From Paenibacillus sp. Soil787 (lineage in GTDB: Bacteria; Bacillota; Bacilli; Paenibacillales; NBRC-103111), in contig NZ_LMSP01000012.1 in NCBI RefSeq assembly GCF_001429545.1, positions 140,554-204,553 on the forward strand: DNA of 64,000 bases, given 5' to 3'. Each line of letters opens with the position of its first letter. Position 1 is the first letter of the stretch. A program made the position numbers and the translations under genes. Below the pieces are notes generated by a model. The model ran no database searches. It was not told where the DNA came from and saw only the letters and a program-made list of their open reading frames with translations. Below, piece by piece: positions 41,520 through 53,080 of this stretch.

Positions 41520-44500
41520 CTACATATTTCTGCGATATTGGCCGCCTACCTGATACAGCGCGTGGGTAATTTGCCCCAAGCTTGCTACCTTAACCGTTTC
41601 CATCAATTCGGCGAAAATGTTGCCACCTTCCAGCGCAATTTGCTGCAGCTTTGCCAAAGCTGTGGGTGATTCTGCTTGGTTCCTCGAAAGGAACTCCCTG
41701 AGATTCGTAATTTGCTGCTCTTTTTCTTTCGTCGTAGCCCGAGCTAGCGGGATATTCATGTCCTCATCTTTGGAAGGATTGGGATGAAGGAACGTATTCA
41801 CGCCAATAATGGGCAGCTCGCCATGATGTTTTTTCATTTCATACAGCATCGATTCATTCTGGATTTTACCTCTTTGATACTGAGACTCCATGGCTCCGAG
41901 TACGCCGCCTCTTTCGCTAATTCGTTCTAACTCCTGCAGCACAGCCTCTTCAACCAAATCGGTCAATTCCTCGATGATAAATGAGCCCTGCAGCATGTTT
42001 TCGTTTTTAACAAAACCAAGCTCTTTTGTAATGATTAATTGAATAGCCATCGCTCGACGTACGGATTCCTCCGTTGGTGTTGTAATAGCCTCGTCATAAG
42101 AATTCGTATGAAGCGAGTTACAGTTATCAAGAAGGGCCATCAGCGCTTGCAGCGTGGTTCGGATATCATTAAAATCAATTTCCTGCGCATGCAGAGATCG
42201 CCCTGACGTTTGGATATGATATTTCAGCTTTTGACTGCGTTCGTTAGCATTGTACTTATTCTTCATCACCGTAGCCCATATTCGCCGGGCAACCCGCCCA
42301 ATCACGGTATATTCCGGATCAAGTCCATTGCTGAAAAAGAAGGACAGATTCGGTGCAAAGTCATCAATCGGCATGCCTCTAGCCAAATAATACTCAACAT
42401 AGGTAAATCCGTTAGCTAGTGTAAAAGCGAGCTGTGAGATCGGATTCGCCCCTGCCTCGGCAATATGATAGCCCGAAATAGAAACCGAGTAATAGTTACG
42501 GACTTCATGATCGATAAAATATTGCTGAATATCACCCATCATCCGCAGTGCGAACTCCGTGGAAAAAATGCACGTATTCTGCCCCTGATCCTCCTTCAAA
42601 ATATCAGCCTGTACCGTCCCCCTCACCGATTTCAGCGTCTGACTGCGGATCTGGTTCGCCTCTGCAGTGCTTGGTAATCTACCCTGTTCCCGGGAGAAGT
42701 GTTCGATCTGGAAATCGATCGCTGTGTTCATGTACATCGCGAGAAGTATCGGTGCAGGTCCGTTGATCGTCATCGAAACCGAAGTCAAAGGATCACATAG
42801 GTCGAAGCCGGCATACAGTTTTTTCATATCGTCTAGTGAACAGACGCTAACCCCGCTTTCACCGATCTTGCCGTAAATGTCCTGCCGTTCATCAGGATCC
42901 TCTCCATACAGAGTGACGGAGTCGAAAGCTGTGCTGAGACGCTTGGCTTGATCGTTCTGCGACAAATAATGAAATCGTAGATTCGTGCGTTCCGGCGTCC
43001 CTTCGCCTGCAAACTGGCGTTTGGGGTCCTCCGCTGTTCGTTTGAAAGGGAAAACACCTGCTGTAAAGGGAAATTCCCCCGGAACATTCTCACGGTACAT
43101 CCAGCGAATGAGATCTCCTGCATCGCGGTATTTAGGCAAACTAACTTTAGGGATATCTAGTCCCGACAAGCTTGACGTTGTCAGCTCTATTACGTATTCT
43201 TTATCCCGTACACGGGTAGTGAATGTTTTGCCAGTATATTTTCTTTGCAGCTCCGGCCACTGGGCCAGTAGATGGCGAGTCTCTTTTTGCATACGCGTCT
43301 CTACATTCATCTTAAGTGTTTGCAGCACAGAAATACTTTCGCCTGCTTCAAGCTCCTGTTGTAGGGCTGTTATCGCCCCTTCAATTCGGTAGCAGGCAGT
43401 GGCCAGCTCGGCTTCCCTTTCTGCGTAGGCATGATACGCCCGAACTGTATTCGTGATTTCGCCTAAATACCGTGTGCGGTCAGCTGGTATGATGACATGG
43501 GTCTTAGCAGCTACATGACCAGTCGAAAATCCATGAACAGGCCACTGCAAAGCACATTTTCGATTCAAGGTATCGACGAGTGCATGGAATAACGTATCTA
43601 CGCCAGCATCATTAAATTGACTAGCCATCGTGCCATAGACAGGCATGGTTTCAAAATTTAAATCAAATAAACCATGATTTCTCTGAACTTGCTTCTTCAC
43701 ATCTCGAAGCGCATCCGCAGAGCCTCTGCGGTCGAATTTATTAATCGCGATTAGGTCTGCGTAATCAAGCATATCAATCTTCTCTAATTGCGAAGGCGCG
43801 CCGAATTCGCTTGTCATCACATAGAGCGACACATCGGCAACTTCGGTGATCTGATGATCACCTTGACCAATTCCGCTGGTTTCCACCACAACAAGATCAA
43901 AGCCGGCCGACTTCAAGACGGCAATGGCAGGAACAATAGCAATGGACAGCTCATTGCCCGAGTCCCGTGTTGCCATACTTCGCATATACACGCGATCGTT
44001 GTGGACAGCATTCATGCGTATGCGATCCCCGAGCAAAGCGCCGCCGCTTCGCTGCTTGGTTGGATCGACTGATAAGATAGCGATCGTTTTATCCGGGTAC
44101 TGGCGCAGGAAACGCTGGACAATTTCATCGGTTAGGGAGCTTTTTCCCGCTCCGCCTGTGCCTGTGATGCCAACAACTGGACATGCGGCCCCATTTGACT
44201 GATTACTTAATGTCTCTATCTCCGATTTCGATTCCCTGCTTTCGCAAGCTAGTTCGGCAGCGGTTATGAAGCGGGCTATGGACCTATGATCTTTGAATTG
44301 CCCTATCTCGCTTACTTCGTAACCTTGAACATAACCAGAAGCCGTACTAAAATCACACTCCTTCATCATGAAGTTAATCATCCCTTGCAAGCCAAGCTCT
44401 CTTCCATCATCAGGCGAAAATAGACGAGTAACGCCGTAGTTATGCAGCATTTTGATTTCCGAAGGAAGGATTACTCCCCCTCCGCCACCGAAGACCTTGA

Positions 44501-44792
44501 TCTCGGGTGCTCCTTTTTCACGTAATAAATCAATCATATAAGTAAAGTACTCGACGTGCCCGCCTTGATAGGATGATACGGCAATTCCCTGAACGTCCTC
44601 TTGAATAGCTGCTTGCACAATATCCCTAACGGATCGATTATGCCCTAGATGAATGACCTCCGCTCCACTGGCTTGAAGAATTCGCCGCATAATCGTAATG
44701 GACACATCGTGGCCGTCAAATAAAGCCGAAGCCGTTACGAATCTCACCTTATGCTTCGTACGATAGTTGGTTCCCGAACCCACAGTTGACAC
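41520..44792 (-). CDS. icmF: Fused isobutyryl-CoA mutase IcmF (B12-binding, GTPase chaperone, mutase)
   Basis: A 1,090-residue adenosylcobalamin enzyme interconverting isobutyryl-CoA and n-butyryl-CoA, and in some species isovaleryl- and pivalyl-CoA. Order: B12-binding domain (about 15-145, with [16 protein letters not shown] and VSSYQGG); MeaB-like G-protein chaperone (about 205-440, P-loop [16 protein letters not shown]); linker; TIM-barrel mutase (about 520 to end, with [20 protein letters not shown]). This order is the IcmF hallmark and separates it from methylmalonyl-CoA mutase. The GTG start at 44792 follows GGGAGG by 7 nt. It sits between an acyl-CoA dehydrogenase and the BCKDH E1 genes. 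Confidence 0.93.
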   Translation of the reverse strand: MSTVGSGTNYRTKHKVRFVTASALFDGHDVSITIMRRILQASGAEVIHLGHNRSVRDIVQAAIQEDVQGIAVSSYQGGHVEYFTYMIDLLREKGAPEIKVFGGGGGVILPSEIKMLHNYGVTRLFSPDDGRELGLQGMINFMMKECDFSTASGYVQGYEVSEIGQFKDHRSIARFITAAELACESRESKSEIETLSNQSNGAACPVVGITGTGGAGKSSLTDEIVQRFLRQYPDKTIAILSVDPTKQRSGGALLGDRIRMNAVHNDRVYMRSMATRDSGNELSIAIVPAIAVLKSAGFDLVVVETSGIGQGDHQITEVADVSLYVMTSEFGAPSQLEKIDMLDYADLIAINKFDRRGSADALRDVKKQVQRNHGLFDLNFETMPVYGTMASQFNDAGVDTLFHALVDTLNRKCALQWPVHGFSTGHVAAKTHVIIPADRTRYLGEITNTVRAYHAYAEREAELATACYRIEGAITALQQELEAGESISVLQTLKMNVETRMQKETRHLLAQWPELQRKYTGKTFTTRVRDKEYVIELTTSSLSGLDIPKVSLPKYRDAGDLIRWMYRENVPGEFPFTAGVFPFKRTAEDPKRQFAGEGTPERTNLRFHYLSQNDQAKRLSTAFDSVTLYGEDPDERQDIYGKIGESGVSVCSLDDMKKLYAGFDLCDPLTSVSMTINGPAPILLAMYMNTAIDFQIEHFSREQGRLPSTAEANQIRSQTLKSVRGTVQADILKEDQGQNTCIFSTEFALRMMGDIQQYFIDHEVRNYYSVSISGYHIAEAGANPISQLAFTLANGFTYVEYYLARGMPIDDFAPNLSFFFSNGLDPEYTVIGRVARRIWATVMKNKYNANERSQKLKYHIQTSGRSLHAQEIDFNDIRTTLQALMALLDNCNSLHTNSYDEAITTPTEESVRRAMAIQLIITKELGFVKNENMLQGSFIIEELTDLVEEAVLQELERISERGGVLGAMESQYQRGKIQNESMLYEMKKHHGELPIIGVNTFLHPNPSKDEDMNIPLARATTKEKEQQITNLREFLSRNQAESPTALAKLQQIALEGGNIFAELMETVKVASLGQITHALYQVGGQYRRNM

Positions 44793-44809
44793 GGTTGCAC
44801 CTCCCTTCC

Positions 44810-45958
44810 TCAATCTGCCAGAAGGCTTCGAGAAATAACCATTCGCTGAATTTCGTTCGTCCCTCCATAGATTTGCGTGATCTTAGCATCGCGCATATAA
44901 CGTTCAACAGGAAAGGCTTTCGTATAGCCATATCCACCGAAGATTTGAACAGCTTCTACCGTCACCTCCATGGCCGTGTCCCCAGCAAAAAGCTTGGCAT
45001 AAGCAGATTCCTTGCCGTACGATAACCCCTGACTTTCTCGCCAAGCGGCTTGATACGTCAGCAGTCTTGCCGCTTCGATTTTGGTTGCCATATTCGCAAG
45101 TTTAAAGCCAATCGCCTGCTGCTGAGCAATCGGCTTACCAAACTGCTTGCGTTCTTTGGCATAGGCCAACGAAACATCCAGCGCTCCTTGCGCAATCCCT
45201 ACGGCCTGTGCCGCGATTCCAATTCTTGCTCCGTCAAGCGTGCGCATCGCGATCTCAAACCCTTCTCCTTCATTTCCGAGTTGGTTTTTCATGGGTATGC
45301 GGCAGTTGTCAAAGAGGATCTCCGTCGTCGGTGATGAACGAATGCCCAATTTTCTTTCCTTTTTGCCAAACGTAAATCCGGGTGTATCTTTCTCAACTAA
45401 AAACGCGCTGCAGCTTTTGTGCTTTTGCGAGGAGTCTGTCAAAGCCAACACGATATAAATGTCCGCAGCGCCTGCATTGGTAATGAATTTATTGGAGCCA
45501 TTTAATACATAGTGATCACCATCTCGTATGGCTGTTGTTCCCATGGAGCCTATATCGGAGCCTGATCCGATCTCTGTCAGACCAAATGCTCCAAGCTTCT
45601 TTCCTTCTGCCATCGGGCGTAAGAAACTTATTTTCTGCTCCTCCGTCCCAAATGTATCAATAGGCCAGCCCGCAAGCGAAATATGTGCTGACAGCGTAAT
45701 ACCTGTAGAAGCGCACACACGAGACAGTTCCTCGATAACAAGACAATAGGTCACATAATCGGAGCCAAGCCCTCCATAGTCTTCAGCCCAAGGAATCCCT
45801 GTCAGACCAAGCTCTCCCATTTTGTCAAATAAGGTCCGATCGAATCGTTCTTCCTCATCTCGAAGGGCAGCACTTGGTGCCACCTCGTTTTCGGCGAAAT
45901 CACGGACCATACTGCGAACCATTTCCAGTTCCTCCGACAAGCCAAAGTCCATAGCCAT
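44810..45958 (-). CDS. Acyl-CoA dehydrogenase (short/branched-chain type), copy 1
   Basis: A 382-residue FAD enzyme that makes 2,3-enoyl-CoA. Motifs are [68 protein letters not shown] with the catalytic Glu in the GGTNEIQ-type segment. GAGGAGG precedes the ATG. It closely resembles the other acyl-CoA dehydrogenase of the operon (49621-50763), suggesting duplication with different chain or branch preference. Confidence 0.92.
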   Translation of the reverse strand: MAMDFGLSEELEMVRSMVRDFAENEVAPSAALRDEEERFDRTLFDKMGELGLTGIPWAEDYGGLGSDYVTYCLVIEELSRVCASTGITLSAHISLAGWPIDTFGTEEQKISFLRPMAEGKKLGAFGLTEIGSGSDIGSMGTTAIRDGDHYVLNGSNKFITNAGAADIYIVLALTDSSQKHKSCSAFLVEKDTPGFTFGKKERKLGIRSSPTTEILFDNCRIPMKNQLGNEGEGFEIAMRTLDGARIGIAAQAVGIAQGALDVSLAYAKERKQFGKPIAQQQAIGFKLANMATKIEAARLLTYQAAWRESQGLSYGKESAYAKLFAGDTAMEVTVEAVQIFGGYGYTKAFPVERYMRDAKITQIYGGTNEIQRMVISRSLLAD

Positions 45959-46038
45959 AACGACCTCCTCCTGATGACTTATGTGTATGCAAAGACCCCA
46001 CCGACAACAACAGATCAGTGAGGATGGTTCAAAGGCCG

Positions 46039-46947
46039 CTACTCATTTTCATTCAAAATCGTTTTAGCAATTTTCCCATCTAATGCTTCATAATCGTAAT
46101 ATCGAATCGTATCATACAACTCACTCCGAGTTTGCATACGGCTGAGAGAGCCCTTTTGAGTTCCTGTTTGACTGATTTCCTCAAATACTCTTTCATAGGC
46201 CTTGGCAGCTACGCGAAGCGAAGTTACCGGGTAAATGACCATTTGAAATCCCCAGCTTTCAAATTGCTCCGCCGTATAATAAGGAGTTCGCCCAAATTCC
46301 GTCATATTGGCTAGAAGTGGACACTGCACTTCTTGGCTGAAGTGTTGAAAGTCCTCTTGACTCTCCAACGCTTCTGGAAAAATCGCATCCGCTCCGGCTG
46401 CGAGATATTGCTTTGCTCGATGAACCGCTTCATCCATCCCCTCGACGCTTTTGGCGTCCGTACGCGCAACGATAAATAACGTTGGACTCACTGCTTTGAT
46501 CGTTCGAATTTTTTGAACCATTTCCTCAGCCGAAATGAGCTTCTTTCCATTCAAATGGCCGCATTTCTTCGGCATTTCCTGATCCTCTATTTGAACGGCT
46601 GCGACTTTCGCCTCCACCATTTCCTTAGCTGTTCGTGCTACGTTTAAAATACCGCCGAATCCGGTATCTATATCGACAAGTAGAGGAAGATTGGATGCCC
46701 GAACCAGCTCTCGGGCACGTTCCGCCACCTCATTGGAGTAAATGAGGCCTAAGTCAGGCAGTCCCCTGCTAGCTGTATAAGCAGCTCCCGATAAATATAT
46801 GGCTTTAAAATGAGCCTGTTTAGCTAATCTCGCAGCCATTCCGTCGTGCGTTCCTGGGATTTTGACAATTGGACCTGAAATGACGAGCTGACGAAATTCA
46901 GCGGCCAATCGTTGTTGATCCGGTTCTTCTTCAATCAGCCATGACAT
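46039..46947 (-). CDS. prpB: 2-methylisocitrate lyase
   Basis: A 302-residue PEP mutase/isocitrate lyase-superfamily enzyme that cleaves 2-methylisocitrate to pyruvate and succinate, the last step of the methylcitrate cycle. [42 protein letters not shown] (catalytic KKCGH) and [16 protein letters not shown] are diagnostic. The start at 46947 has GGAGG 5 nt upstream; the frame to 46983 is less likely. The B. subtilis equivalent is MmgF/YqiQ. Confidence 0.93.
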   Translation of the reverse strand: MSWLIEEEPDQQRLAAEFRQLVISGPIVKIPGTHDGMAARLAKQAHFKAIYLSGAAYTASRGLPDLGLIYSNEVAERARELVRASNLPLLVDIDTGFGGILNVARTAKEMVEAKVAAVQIEDQEMPKKCGHLNGKKLISAEEMVQKIRTIKAVSPTLFIVARTDAKSVEGMDEAVHRAKQYLAAGADAIFPEALESQEDFQHFSQEVQCPLLANMTEFGRTPYYTAEQFESWGFQMVIYPVTSLRVAAKAYERVFEEISQTGTQKGSLSRMQTRSELYDTIRYYDYEALDGKIAKTILNENE

Positions 46948-46986
46948 AAAGACCTCCAGCCTTTCGCTGATTTTATTAACCAATGG

Positions 46987-48435
46987 TCATATAATAAAAA
47001 GCGCCATAAACTCGTGAACGGGCGTTTGAATCAACCGCTCATAATCTAGGGAAAGTTTCAAAATCTCTATCGTCTTCTTACGAGGAAAACGAGTTAATAA
47101 ATTGGCTTCATATTTCTCAATCACCTTCGGCAAACCTTCCTCACGCCGTCTGCGATGCCCGATCGGATACTCGCAAACCACTTTCTCCGTTTTCGTGCCG
47201 TCATTGAAATGAACTTGAACCGCGTTTGCGATCGAACGCTTGTCAGGATCTAGATAGTCTTTGCTGTACTGCTCATTCTCGACAACGACCATTTTCTCCC
47301 TAAGCGAATCAATCCTAGGATCCTTAGCGACCATTTCTTCATAATGCTCAGCGGTCAATGTACCAAACAGCAGCCCGATCGCTACCATGTATTGCAGGCA
47401 ATGATCCCGATCTGCAGGATTGTATAAGGGTCCCTTCTTATCGATAATCCGAATCGCAGATTGATGGGTTGACAATGTGATGTGAGCAACCTCATCCAAT
47501 CGCTTGTGCACCTTAGAGTTCAGCTGCAAAGCGCATTCGACGGCCGTTTGAGCATGAAATTCAGCTGGATATGATATTTTAAACAAAATATTTTCCATCA
47601 CATAAGAGCCTAGTGAACGACCTAACGTGAGTTCCTTTCCTTGAAACAAAACATCTTGGAAGCCCCAGTTCTTCGCGGAAAGTGCCGACGAATATCCCAT
47701 TTCGCCACCTACAGCCATCAAAGCTATCCGTACCGCGCGACTTGTCGCATCACCGGCTGCCCATGATTTACGGGAACCTGTATTCGGAGCGTGTCGATAC
47801 GTTCTTAAGCTAGCCCCATCAATCCATGCGTTGGAAAGCGCGCTGCACAGCTCTTCTCTGTTTGCCCCCAACATTGCCGCTGCAACGGCTGTCGAGGAAA
47901 TTTTCACAAAATGAACGTGGTCCAGCCCTACACGGTTTAAGCTGTTCTCAAGCGCAAGCACTCCCTGAATCTCATGCGCTTTAATCGTCATGGTGAGGAC
48001 ATCCTTCATATAAAGCGGCTTTTTCCCCTCGGCTATTCGGTTACGGCTAAGATAATCGGCGACGGCGAGTATACTGCCTAGATTATCCGAAGGATGGCCC
48101 CATTCGGCAGCCAGCCACGTATCGTTATAATCCAGCCAACGAATCATACAGCCGATATTAAAAGCCGCATGGACAGGGTCAAGCTCGTATCTCGTCCCCG
48201 GCACGCGGGCTCCGCCTGGTAAGTTCGCACCTGGTACAATCGGACCCAAATGCTTCGTACAATCCGGGAATCGCAAGGCGAGTAATCCGGTGCCAAGTGA
48301 ATCCAATAAAACATGCTGCGCGATGTGATACGCTTCCTCACTTTCAATCTCTTTTGCTAACGTATAATCGGCAATTTCCTCGATTAATGGGTCAAAGGTC
48401 ATCTCCTTGTTTTCCGGATATCCAGAACTACTCAT
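46987..48435 (-). CDS. prpD: 2-methylcitrate dehydratase (MmgE/PrpD family)
   Basis: A 482-residue MmgE/PrpD protein that dehydrates 2-methylcitrate (and often citrate) to the cis-aconitate form. Family motifs include [57 protein letters not shown] and [18 protein letters not shown] precedes the ATG. It lies between prpC and prpB. Hydration to 2-methylisocitrate would need aconitase from elsewhere or this enzyme itself. Confidence 0.93.
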   Translation of the reverse strand: MSSSGYPENKEMTFDPLIEEIADYTLAKEIESEEAYHIAQHVLLDSLGTGLLALRFPDCTKHLGPIVPGANLPGGARVPGTRYELDPVHAAFNIGCMIRWLDYNDTWLAAEWGHPSDNLGSILAVADYLSRNRIAEGKKPLYMKDVLTMTIKAHEIQGVLALENSLNRVGLDHVHFVKISSTAVAAAMLGANREELCSALSNAWIDGASLRTYRHAPNTGSRKSWAAGDATSRAVRIALMAVGGEMGYSSALSAKNWGFQDVLFQGKELTLGRSLGSYVMENILFKISYPAEFHAQTAVECALQLNSKVHKRLDEVAHITLSTHQSAIRIIDKKGPLYNPADRDHCLQYMVAIGLLFGTLTAEHYEEMVAKDPRIDSLREKMVVVENEQYSKDYLDPDKRSIANAVQVHFNDGTKTEKVVCEYPIGHRRRREEGLPKVIEKYEANLLTRFPRKKTIEILKLSLDYERLIQTPVHEFMALFII

Positions 48436-48458
48436 TCGTATTCGTCCTTTCTGCTTAA

Positions 48459-49583
48459 CTAATTCGGCTGCTGAGGAGGGTGTAAATCTCGAGGTCCCTT
48501 GTAATGAACTCGTGGTCGAAAGAGTCGATTATTATCATGTTGTTCGATCACATGCGCGCTAATACCGATCGTACGGGCGGCAAGAAATACTGGTGTAAAT
48601 AAATCAATGGGAATCCCAAGCAAATAGTAAACAGGAGCTGCGTAATAATCCAAATTCGGATGCAAATTCTTTTCTCGCTTCATGACTTCTTCCCCAAGGA
48701 CACACATGTTGTAGAGCTCTGGTTGATCTTTGTCTATTGCGAGTTCCGCTAGTGCGTCTTTCATCAGCAGTGCACGGGGATCCGCTTTTTTCATATAAAC
48801 CCGATGTCCAAATCCCATAATCCGTTCTTTTTTTGCTAATTTATTTAACATAAGTGCTTCAAGATTTGCTTCCGATCCCGCTTCCAAAAGCATAGCCATG
48901 ACCGCTTCATTCGCGCCGCCGTGCAGAGTTCCTTTGAGTGAAGCAACCGCGCCAGTTAAGGCACCATATAGATCGGATTGTGTGGATGCAATTACACGCG
49001 CTGCAAACGTAGAATTTGGCATTTCATGCTCACTATAGACGATCAGTGATTGATCGAAGATTGATTCTTCCATCTTGGTTGGAACGCGTCCTGTGATCAT
49101 ATATAAGAAATTAGCTGTATAGGATAGCTCTTTGCGCTGGGTTATGAATGGTTGCTTTGTTTGTGCACGATACCCGTTTGCAACGATTTCTGGCACTTTT
49201 GCGAGCAATCGAATGGCTTTGCGTGTATTGGCTTCTTTGGATCGATCCTCAAGATCAACATCATAACTTGCAATAGCTGAAATGCCTGTTCGCAGAACAT
49301 CCATGAAGTCGGCTTGCTCCGGGAGCAATTGTAGAATCGCGTTCACATTTGAAGGTAATCCATATTCCGCTCTCAACTTATCTTCAATCGAATGTCGTTC
49401 ATCTGGGTTAGGCAGCGCTCCGTCTAAAAGCAGACCCACAATGTCCAGATAGGTTACATTTTGGGCAAGCTCAATAAGGTCATACCCGCGAACCACAATT
49501 TCCTCCTTCTCCACATCCAGATACGAGATGTTCGTCTCGCTAGCAATGACATTTTCAAGTCCAGGCAAATAGACGTCACTCAT
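48459..49583 (-). CDS. prpC: 2-methylcitrate synthase/citrate synthase
   Basis: A 374-residue citrate-synthase fold enzyme that condenses propionyl-CoA (or acetyl-CoA) with oxaloacetate. Catalytic residues are in [13 protein letters not shown] and [16 protein letters not shown], and the aspartate in [15 protein letters not shown]. The context with prpD and prpB makes 2-methylcitrate synthase the main role, as for MmgD. The start at 49583 follows GGGAG; a longer frame to 49631 is not supported. Confidence 0.92.
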   Translation of the reverse strand: MSDVYLPGLENVIASETNISYLDVEKEEIVVRGYDLIELAQNVTYLDIVGLLLDGALPNPDERHSIEDKLRAEYGLPSNVNAILQLLPEQADFMDVLRTGISAIASYDVDLEDRSKEANTRKAIRLLAKVPEIVANGYRAQTKQPFITQRKELSYTANFLYMITGRVPTKMEESIFDQSLIVYSEHEMPNSTFAARVIASTQSDLYGALTGAVASLKGTLHGGANEAVMAMLLEAGSEANLEALMLNKLAKKERIMGFGHRVYMKKADPRALLMKDALAELAIDKDQPELYNMCVLGEEVMKREKNLHPNLDYYAAPVYYLLGIPIDLFTPVFLAARTIGISAHVIEQHDNNRLFRPRVHYKGPRDLHPPQQPN

Positions 49584-49620
49584 CTCATCGCTCTCCCTTC
49601 TACGTTCGTTCTTCGTACAG

Positions 49621-50763
49621 TCAGTCGGCAAGAAGCATTCGGGATATCACAATACGCTGAATCTCGTTCGTCCCTTCGTATATTTGGGTCACCTTCGCAT
49701 CGCGCAAAAACCGCTCTACCGGGAAATCTTTGGTATAACCGTCGCCTCCAAAAATTTGCACTGCCTCAATGCACACTTTTACGGCGGTATCACTGGCGAA
49801 AAGCTTGGCAATTGCAGCTTGTTTGCCATAGGCTAACCCCTTGCTTTCCCGCCAAGCTGCCTGATAAGTAAGCAGTCTAGCTGCTTCAATATGCGTTGCC
49901 ATATCAGCGATTTTAAAAGCAATCGATTGCTGTTCACCGATCGGCATTCCTAATTGACTTCGTTCTTTTGCATAGGCGATCGAAGCATCTAGGGCACCTT
50001 GCGCAATGCCAAGTGCTTGAGCGGCAATGCCGATACGTCCGCCATCCAGACTTTTCATCGCAATTCGGAAGCCTTCACCCTCCGGTCCTAGTAAGTTTTC
50101 CACAGGAACACGGCAATTCTCAAACCTCAGTTCCATTGTCGGCGATGATCGGATGCCTAGTTTCTTTTCTTTACTGCCAAAAATGAATCCAGAGGCTCCC
50201 TTTTCCACAATAAAGGCGCTGCACCCTTTTTGCCTTTGCTGCACATCTGTCATCGCAAAAACAATGTAAACCTCCGCCTCCCCTCCGTTTGTAACAAATA
50301 GTTTGGAGCCGTTGAGAACATAGCTGTCCCCATCCTTAGTCGCTGTTGTCCTCATCGCCCCAGCATCAGAGCCGGAACCGCTTTCCGTCAAGCTATAGGC
50401 TCCTAACTTCTTGCCTTCTGCTAAAGGCAGTAAAAACTTTTGTTTCTGTTCTTCCGTGCCATACTTGTAAATCGCCCAACTGACTAGAGAGGTATGAACA
50501 GAAAGCATAACTCCAGTGGAGCCGCATACCCTAGAAAGCTCTTCAATAACCATGGCATACGTTAGAAAATTAGACTGGAGCCCACCGTATGCTTTCGGCC
50601 ACGGAATGCCCGTCAAACCAAGCTTCCCCATTTTATCGAACAAAACTCGATCAAATCTCTCTTCTTCATCCCGCTCAGCAGCCGTAGGCTCTACATCGTT
50701 AATCGCAAACTCACGCACCATGGAACGAATCATGTTCTGTTCATCTGTGTATGACACATGCAT
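49621..50763 (-). CDS. mmgC: Acyl-CoA dehydrogenase, copy 2 (first gene of the mmg-like operon)
   Basis: A 380-residue FAD-dependent acyl-CoA dehydrogenase with [37 protein letters not shown] and [34 protein letters not shown], with the catalytic Glu in YEGTNEIQ. It is the first gene of the eleven-gene operon, with GGAGG 7 nt before the ATG. It is paralogous to the copy at 44810. The symbol follows the B. subtilis mmg operon; exact orthology is not certain. Confidence 0.9.
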   Translation of the reverse strand: MHVSYTDEQNMIRSMVREFAINDVEPTAAERDEEERFDRVLFDKMGKLGLTGIPWPKAYGGLQSNFLTYAMVIEELSRVCGSTGVMLSVHTSLVSWAIYKYGTEEQKQKFLLPLAEGKKLGAYSLTESGSGSDAGAMRTTATKDGDSYVLNGSKLFVTNGGEAEVYIVFAMTDVQQRQKGCSAFIVEKGASGFIFGSKEKKLGIRSSPTMELRFENCRVPVENLLGPEGEGFRIAMKSLDGGRIGIAAQALGIAQGALDASIAYAKERSQLGMPIGEQQSIAFKIADMATHIEAARLLTYQAAWRESKGLAYGKQAAIAKLFASDTAVKVCIEAVQIFGGDGYTKDFPVERFLRDAKVTQIYEGTNEIQRIVISRMLLAD

Positions 50764-50847
50764 TCGTCTGCCTCCTTCGACATGATGGACATCCCTTCAT
50801 GTGCTGCCGAGGTTATTTTTGCTCGATGGATTAAGAATGGGACATGC

Positions 50848-50862
50848 TGTAATCGCTTTCAT
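50848..50862 (-). promoter_or_regulatory. CcpA-binding cre site of the mmg-like operon
   Basis: On the minus strand ATGAAAGCGATTACA fits the cre consensus WTGNAANCGNWNNCW at every defined position. It lies about 85 bp upstream of the first gene, where binding would block transcription. The mmg operon of B. subtilis is known to be under catabolite repression, which supports the call. AT-rich candidate promoter sequence (TATATA, near 50873-50880) lies just upstream. Confidence 0.7.
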
Positions 50863-50991
50863 ATTTATGTTTTATATATACACCCTTTTACAAATGCTTA
50901 TACCTTCGGGGCTGCATGATTTTAATCGACGCTTCTGCATGATCATATTAAAAGCATACCAAACTAATAGCTTTCCACTCCTCCGGCTAAA

Positions 50992-51032
50992 AAAAGGAAA
51001 GAGCCAGACCTTTGTACGGGTTTGGCTCTTCC
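50992..51032 (-). terminator. Rho-independent terminator of the MFS gene
   Basis: GGAAGAGCCA-A-ACC and GGT-C-TGGCTCTTTCC form a long stem around CGTACAAA, followed on the minus strand by TTTTTTT. It separates the MFS gene from the mmg-like operon. Confidence 0.85.
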
Positions 51033-51046
51033 ATGTTCATTGTACT

Positions 51047-52450
51047 TTATACCGGATCATTGACTAGCTGTTGATTGGTCTTTCCAAAAGATGCGAAATA
51101 AAGCAATGTGCTGGCTATAACAACTAAGCACAAGATCAGAATGAGATTGCCGTACAAGTAGGCGTGTGAGTCTGAAATTAGAGGATGAAGCGGGAAAGCA
51201 AGCAGCTCTTTCTCCATCACTTTGGCAACGAGTGCCGTCACAACCGCTCCGGAAATCGTTGATGTCATATTGAAAAAGCCCATCCCGACGCCAATTTGAT
51301 GAACCGGCAAGATTTGCGTAATACTCTCCGTTAGTGCCGTCTGCATGAAAGAAAATCCGATGTACATCAGAATGAGTGCTGCTCCAATGTACCATACCCA
51401 AAGTCCGATCGCTGAAGATTGCAGAAGAAGACTTGCCGCGATTAAAATCAATCCTAGATATACGACATAATGGCTTCCTCGCTTAACCGTCATATTTCCG
51501 GCAATTTTTCCGAAGACAACTGCGCTTATAGCTCCTGGAAACATAATGAGCCCAATATGTTCCGTATCCAGGCCGTACATCTTTCTTAGCATCAGCGGAA
51601 TAACGAACATGACCGACATCACGGTGCCGAAAATGAGAAAGCCGATGATAAGACCATTTCTGTAAAGAGAATTTTTGAAAAGTGCAGGCTCGACAAACGG
51701 TTCCTTAGCTCTACGAATTTGTACGATAAATAGGACAAAAGCGATCAGCACGATTCCCAAGTATATCCAATTTCCATTTGTCGTGAATAAGATTAGCATC
51801 GATATAACAATCCCTAGCAGTACCGCCCCTATAACATCAAGTTTACCGTTTTTGCGTGGTTCAACGGGCAGAAACTTTTGAAAAAAAGGAATAGCGATAA
51901 CTACCGGCACCGAAACAAGAAACAAAAACGCCCAGTGGAACGATCCAGCTATGTAGCCGCCTAGTACAGGACCGATCCCAATCGCGAAGGAAACAGTCGA
52001 TGTGATGATACCAAACATTTTCCCCCGTTCTTGTACTGTGAAGAATCGGGCTACCATGACGAATATCAAAGCTGGGATCGCTGATCCTCCAGCACCCTGA
52101 ATGGCCCGAGAGAAGATAACGGCTGGGTACCACGATTGGCATACAAAGCCAAGTATTGATCCAATAGCGTATAAAGAGATTCCGATTGTAATCAATTTTT
52201 TGATGCTGTAAATATCGGAAAGCTTTCCGAATATAACCATGCCCATACCGAAGACGATAAAAAAGATCGTAACTACCCAGCTTACACCGGAAGCATCCAG
52301 CCCGAACTGCTCAGCGATACTTGGGGTGGATACATTGAATACTGATTCATTCAAAACGGCAAAAAAGATAACATAATAAATCCAAAGGACACTCTTTTTT
52401 ATTTCTGAGTTGTCCGCTACAGCATGGTTTTGACTCTCTACGATATTCAT
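51047..52450 (-). CDS. MFS efflux transporter, DHA2/Tet(L)-like family
   Basis: A 467-residue integral membrane protein, probably with 14 helices. It has the MFS motif A variant GKLSDIYSIKKLITIG after helix 2 and the antiporter motif C GIGPVLGGYIAGSFHWAFLF. Helix 1 contains NESVFNVSTPSIAEQF, typical of Tet(K/L)-related DHA2 exporters. It could export drugs or metabolites in exchange for protons; the substrate is unknown. A single-gene unit; a cluster of phased palindromes lies 260-440 bp upstream. Confidence 0.85.
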   Translation of the reverse strand: MNIVESQNHAVADNSEIKKSVLWIYYVIFFAVLNESVFNVSTPSIAEQFGLDASGVSWVVTIFFIVFGMGMVIFGKLSDIYSIKKLITIGISLYAIGSILGFVCQSWYPAVIFSRAIQGAGGSAIPALIFVMVARFFTVQERGKMFGIITSTVSFAIGIGPVLGGYIAGSFHWAFLFLVSVPVVIAIPFFQKFLPVEPRKNGKLDVIGAVLLGIVISMLILFTTNGNWIYLGIVLIAFVLFIVQIRRAKEPFVEPALFKNSLYRNGLIIGFLIFGTVMSVMFVIPLMLRKMYGLDTEHIGLIMFPGAISAVVFGKIAGNMTVKRGSHYVVYLGLILIAASLLLQSSAIGLWVWYIGAALILMYIGFSFMQTALTESITQILPVHQIGVGMGFFNMTSTISGAVVTALVAKVMEKELLAFPLHPLISDSHAYLYGNLILILCLVVIASTLLYFASFGKTNQQLVNDPV

Positions 52451-52707
52451 TTTGACAGACTTCCTTCCTCTTTTACGATTTCAAATTCATTACTTCGATC
52501 TTACTATTCATTTACTCCTCGATTCACCCCATTTTTTACCAACTTAGCTTTATCGTTAGTATACCAAACGCACGTTCTCATGTATAGTAGTTAACATAAC
52601 AAAAATAAATGGCTTAGACCGTCCTTTGGTGAGAGCTTTTGTACCGGTTAATGCAAAGGAAGTTACTCAACACGTATTTGATAAAAAATTTACTCACTTA
52701 TCCGGGA

Positions 52708-52893
52708 ATTGTTGTACGCTGTACAACAATATGCAATCAAATCCACGTTTTCCACTCGAATGTTGTAAAAAATACAATAATTCCAGCCAAAAGTAACTCA
52801 AAAGCATAAAAGAAGGTTAAATTGTTGTACAGCATACAACAACTATAGCTCGCCCGAGAAGAAATCAAGGAAATTGTTGTACGATGTACAACT
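52708..52893. repeat. Cluster of four phased palindromes (TTGTTGTAC/GTACAACAA)
   Basis: Four related inverted repeats: 52708-52730 (ATTGTTGTAC-gct-GTACAACAAT, perfect), 52760-52780 (TGTTGTA-aaaaa-TACAATA, decayed), 52821-52843 (TTGTTGTA-cagca-TACAACAA) and 52873-52893 (GTTGTAC-gat-GTACAAC). Their centres are 51, 62 and 52 bp apart, close to 5, 6 and 5 helical turns, so they face the same side of the DNA. No convincing gene occupies the interval. They look like binding sites for one dimeric protein; the regulated gene could be the MFS exporter to the left. Confidence 0.65.
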
Positions 52894-53080
52894 CGCCTTT
52901 CTAATTCCCAATGTTCCCAAAAACCAGAAAACAAAAACACGAGTAATTAAACACCGAAAAACAAAAACACCAAGAGAATACTAAACGAATCTAATATTTA
53001 TGCATGTATGCTCCACAATCTCACTTTACTCAGCAAATATCGCAGCCAACAATGCAATATAGGCTATAAGCTTCGCCTAA

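Noticed and set aside
41520..44792. Methylmalonyl-CoA mutase
   Set aside because: The order B12-binding, G-protein, mutase in one chain is diagnostic of IcmF; MCM has the mutase domain first and no internal GTPase.
52737..52940. 67-residue minus-strand ORF across the phased palindromes
   Set aside because: It is explained by the palindromes themselves, and no ribosome binding site or homology is visible.
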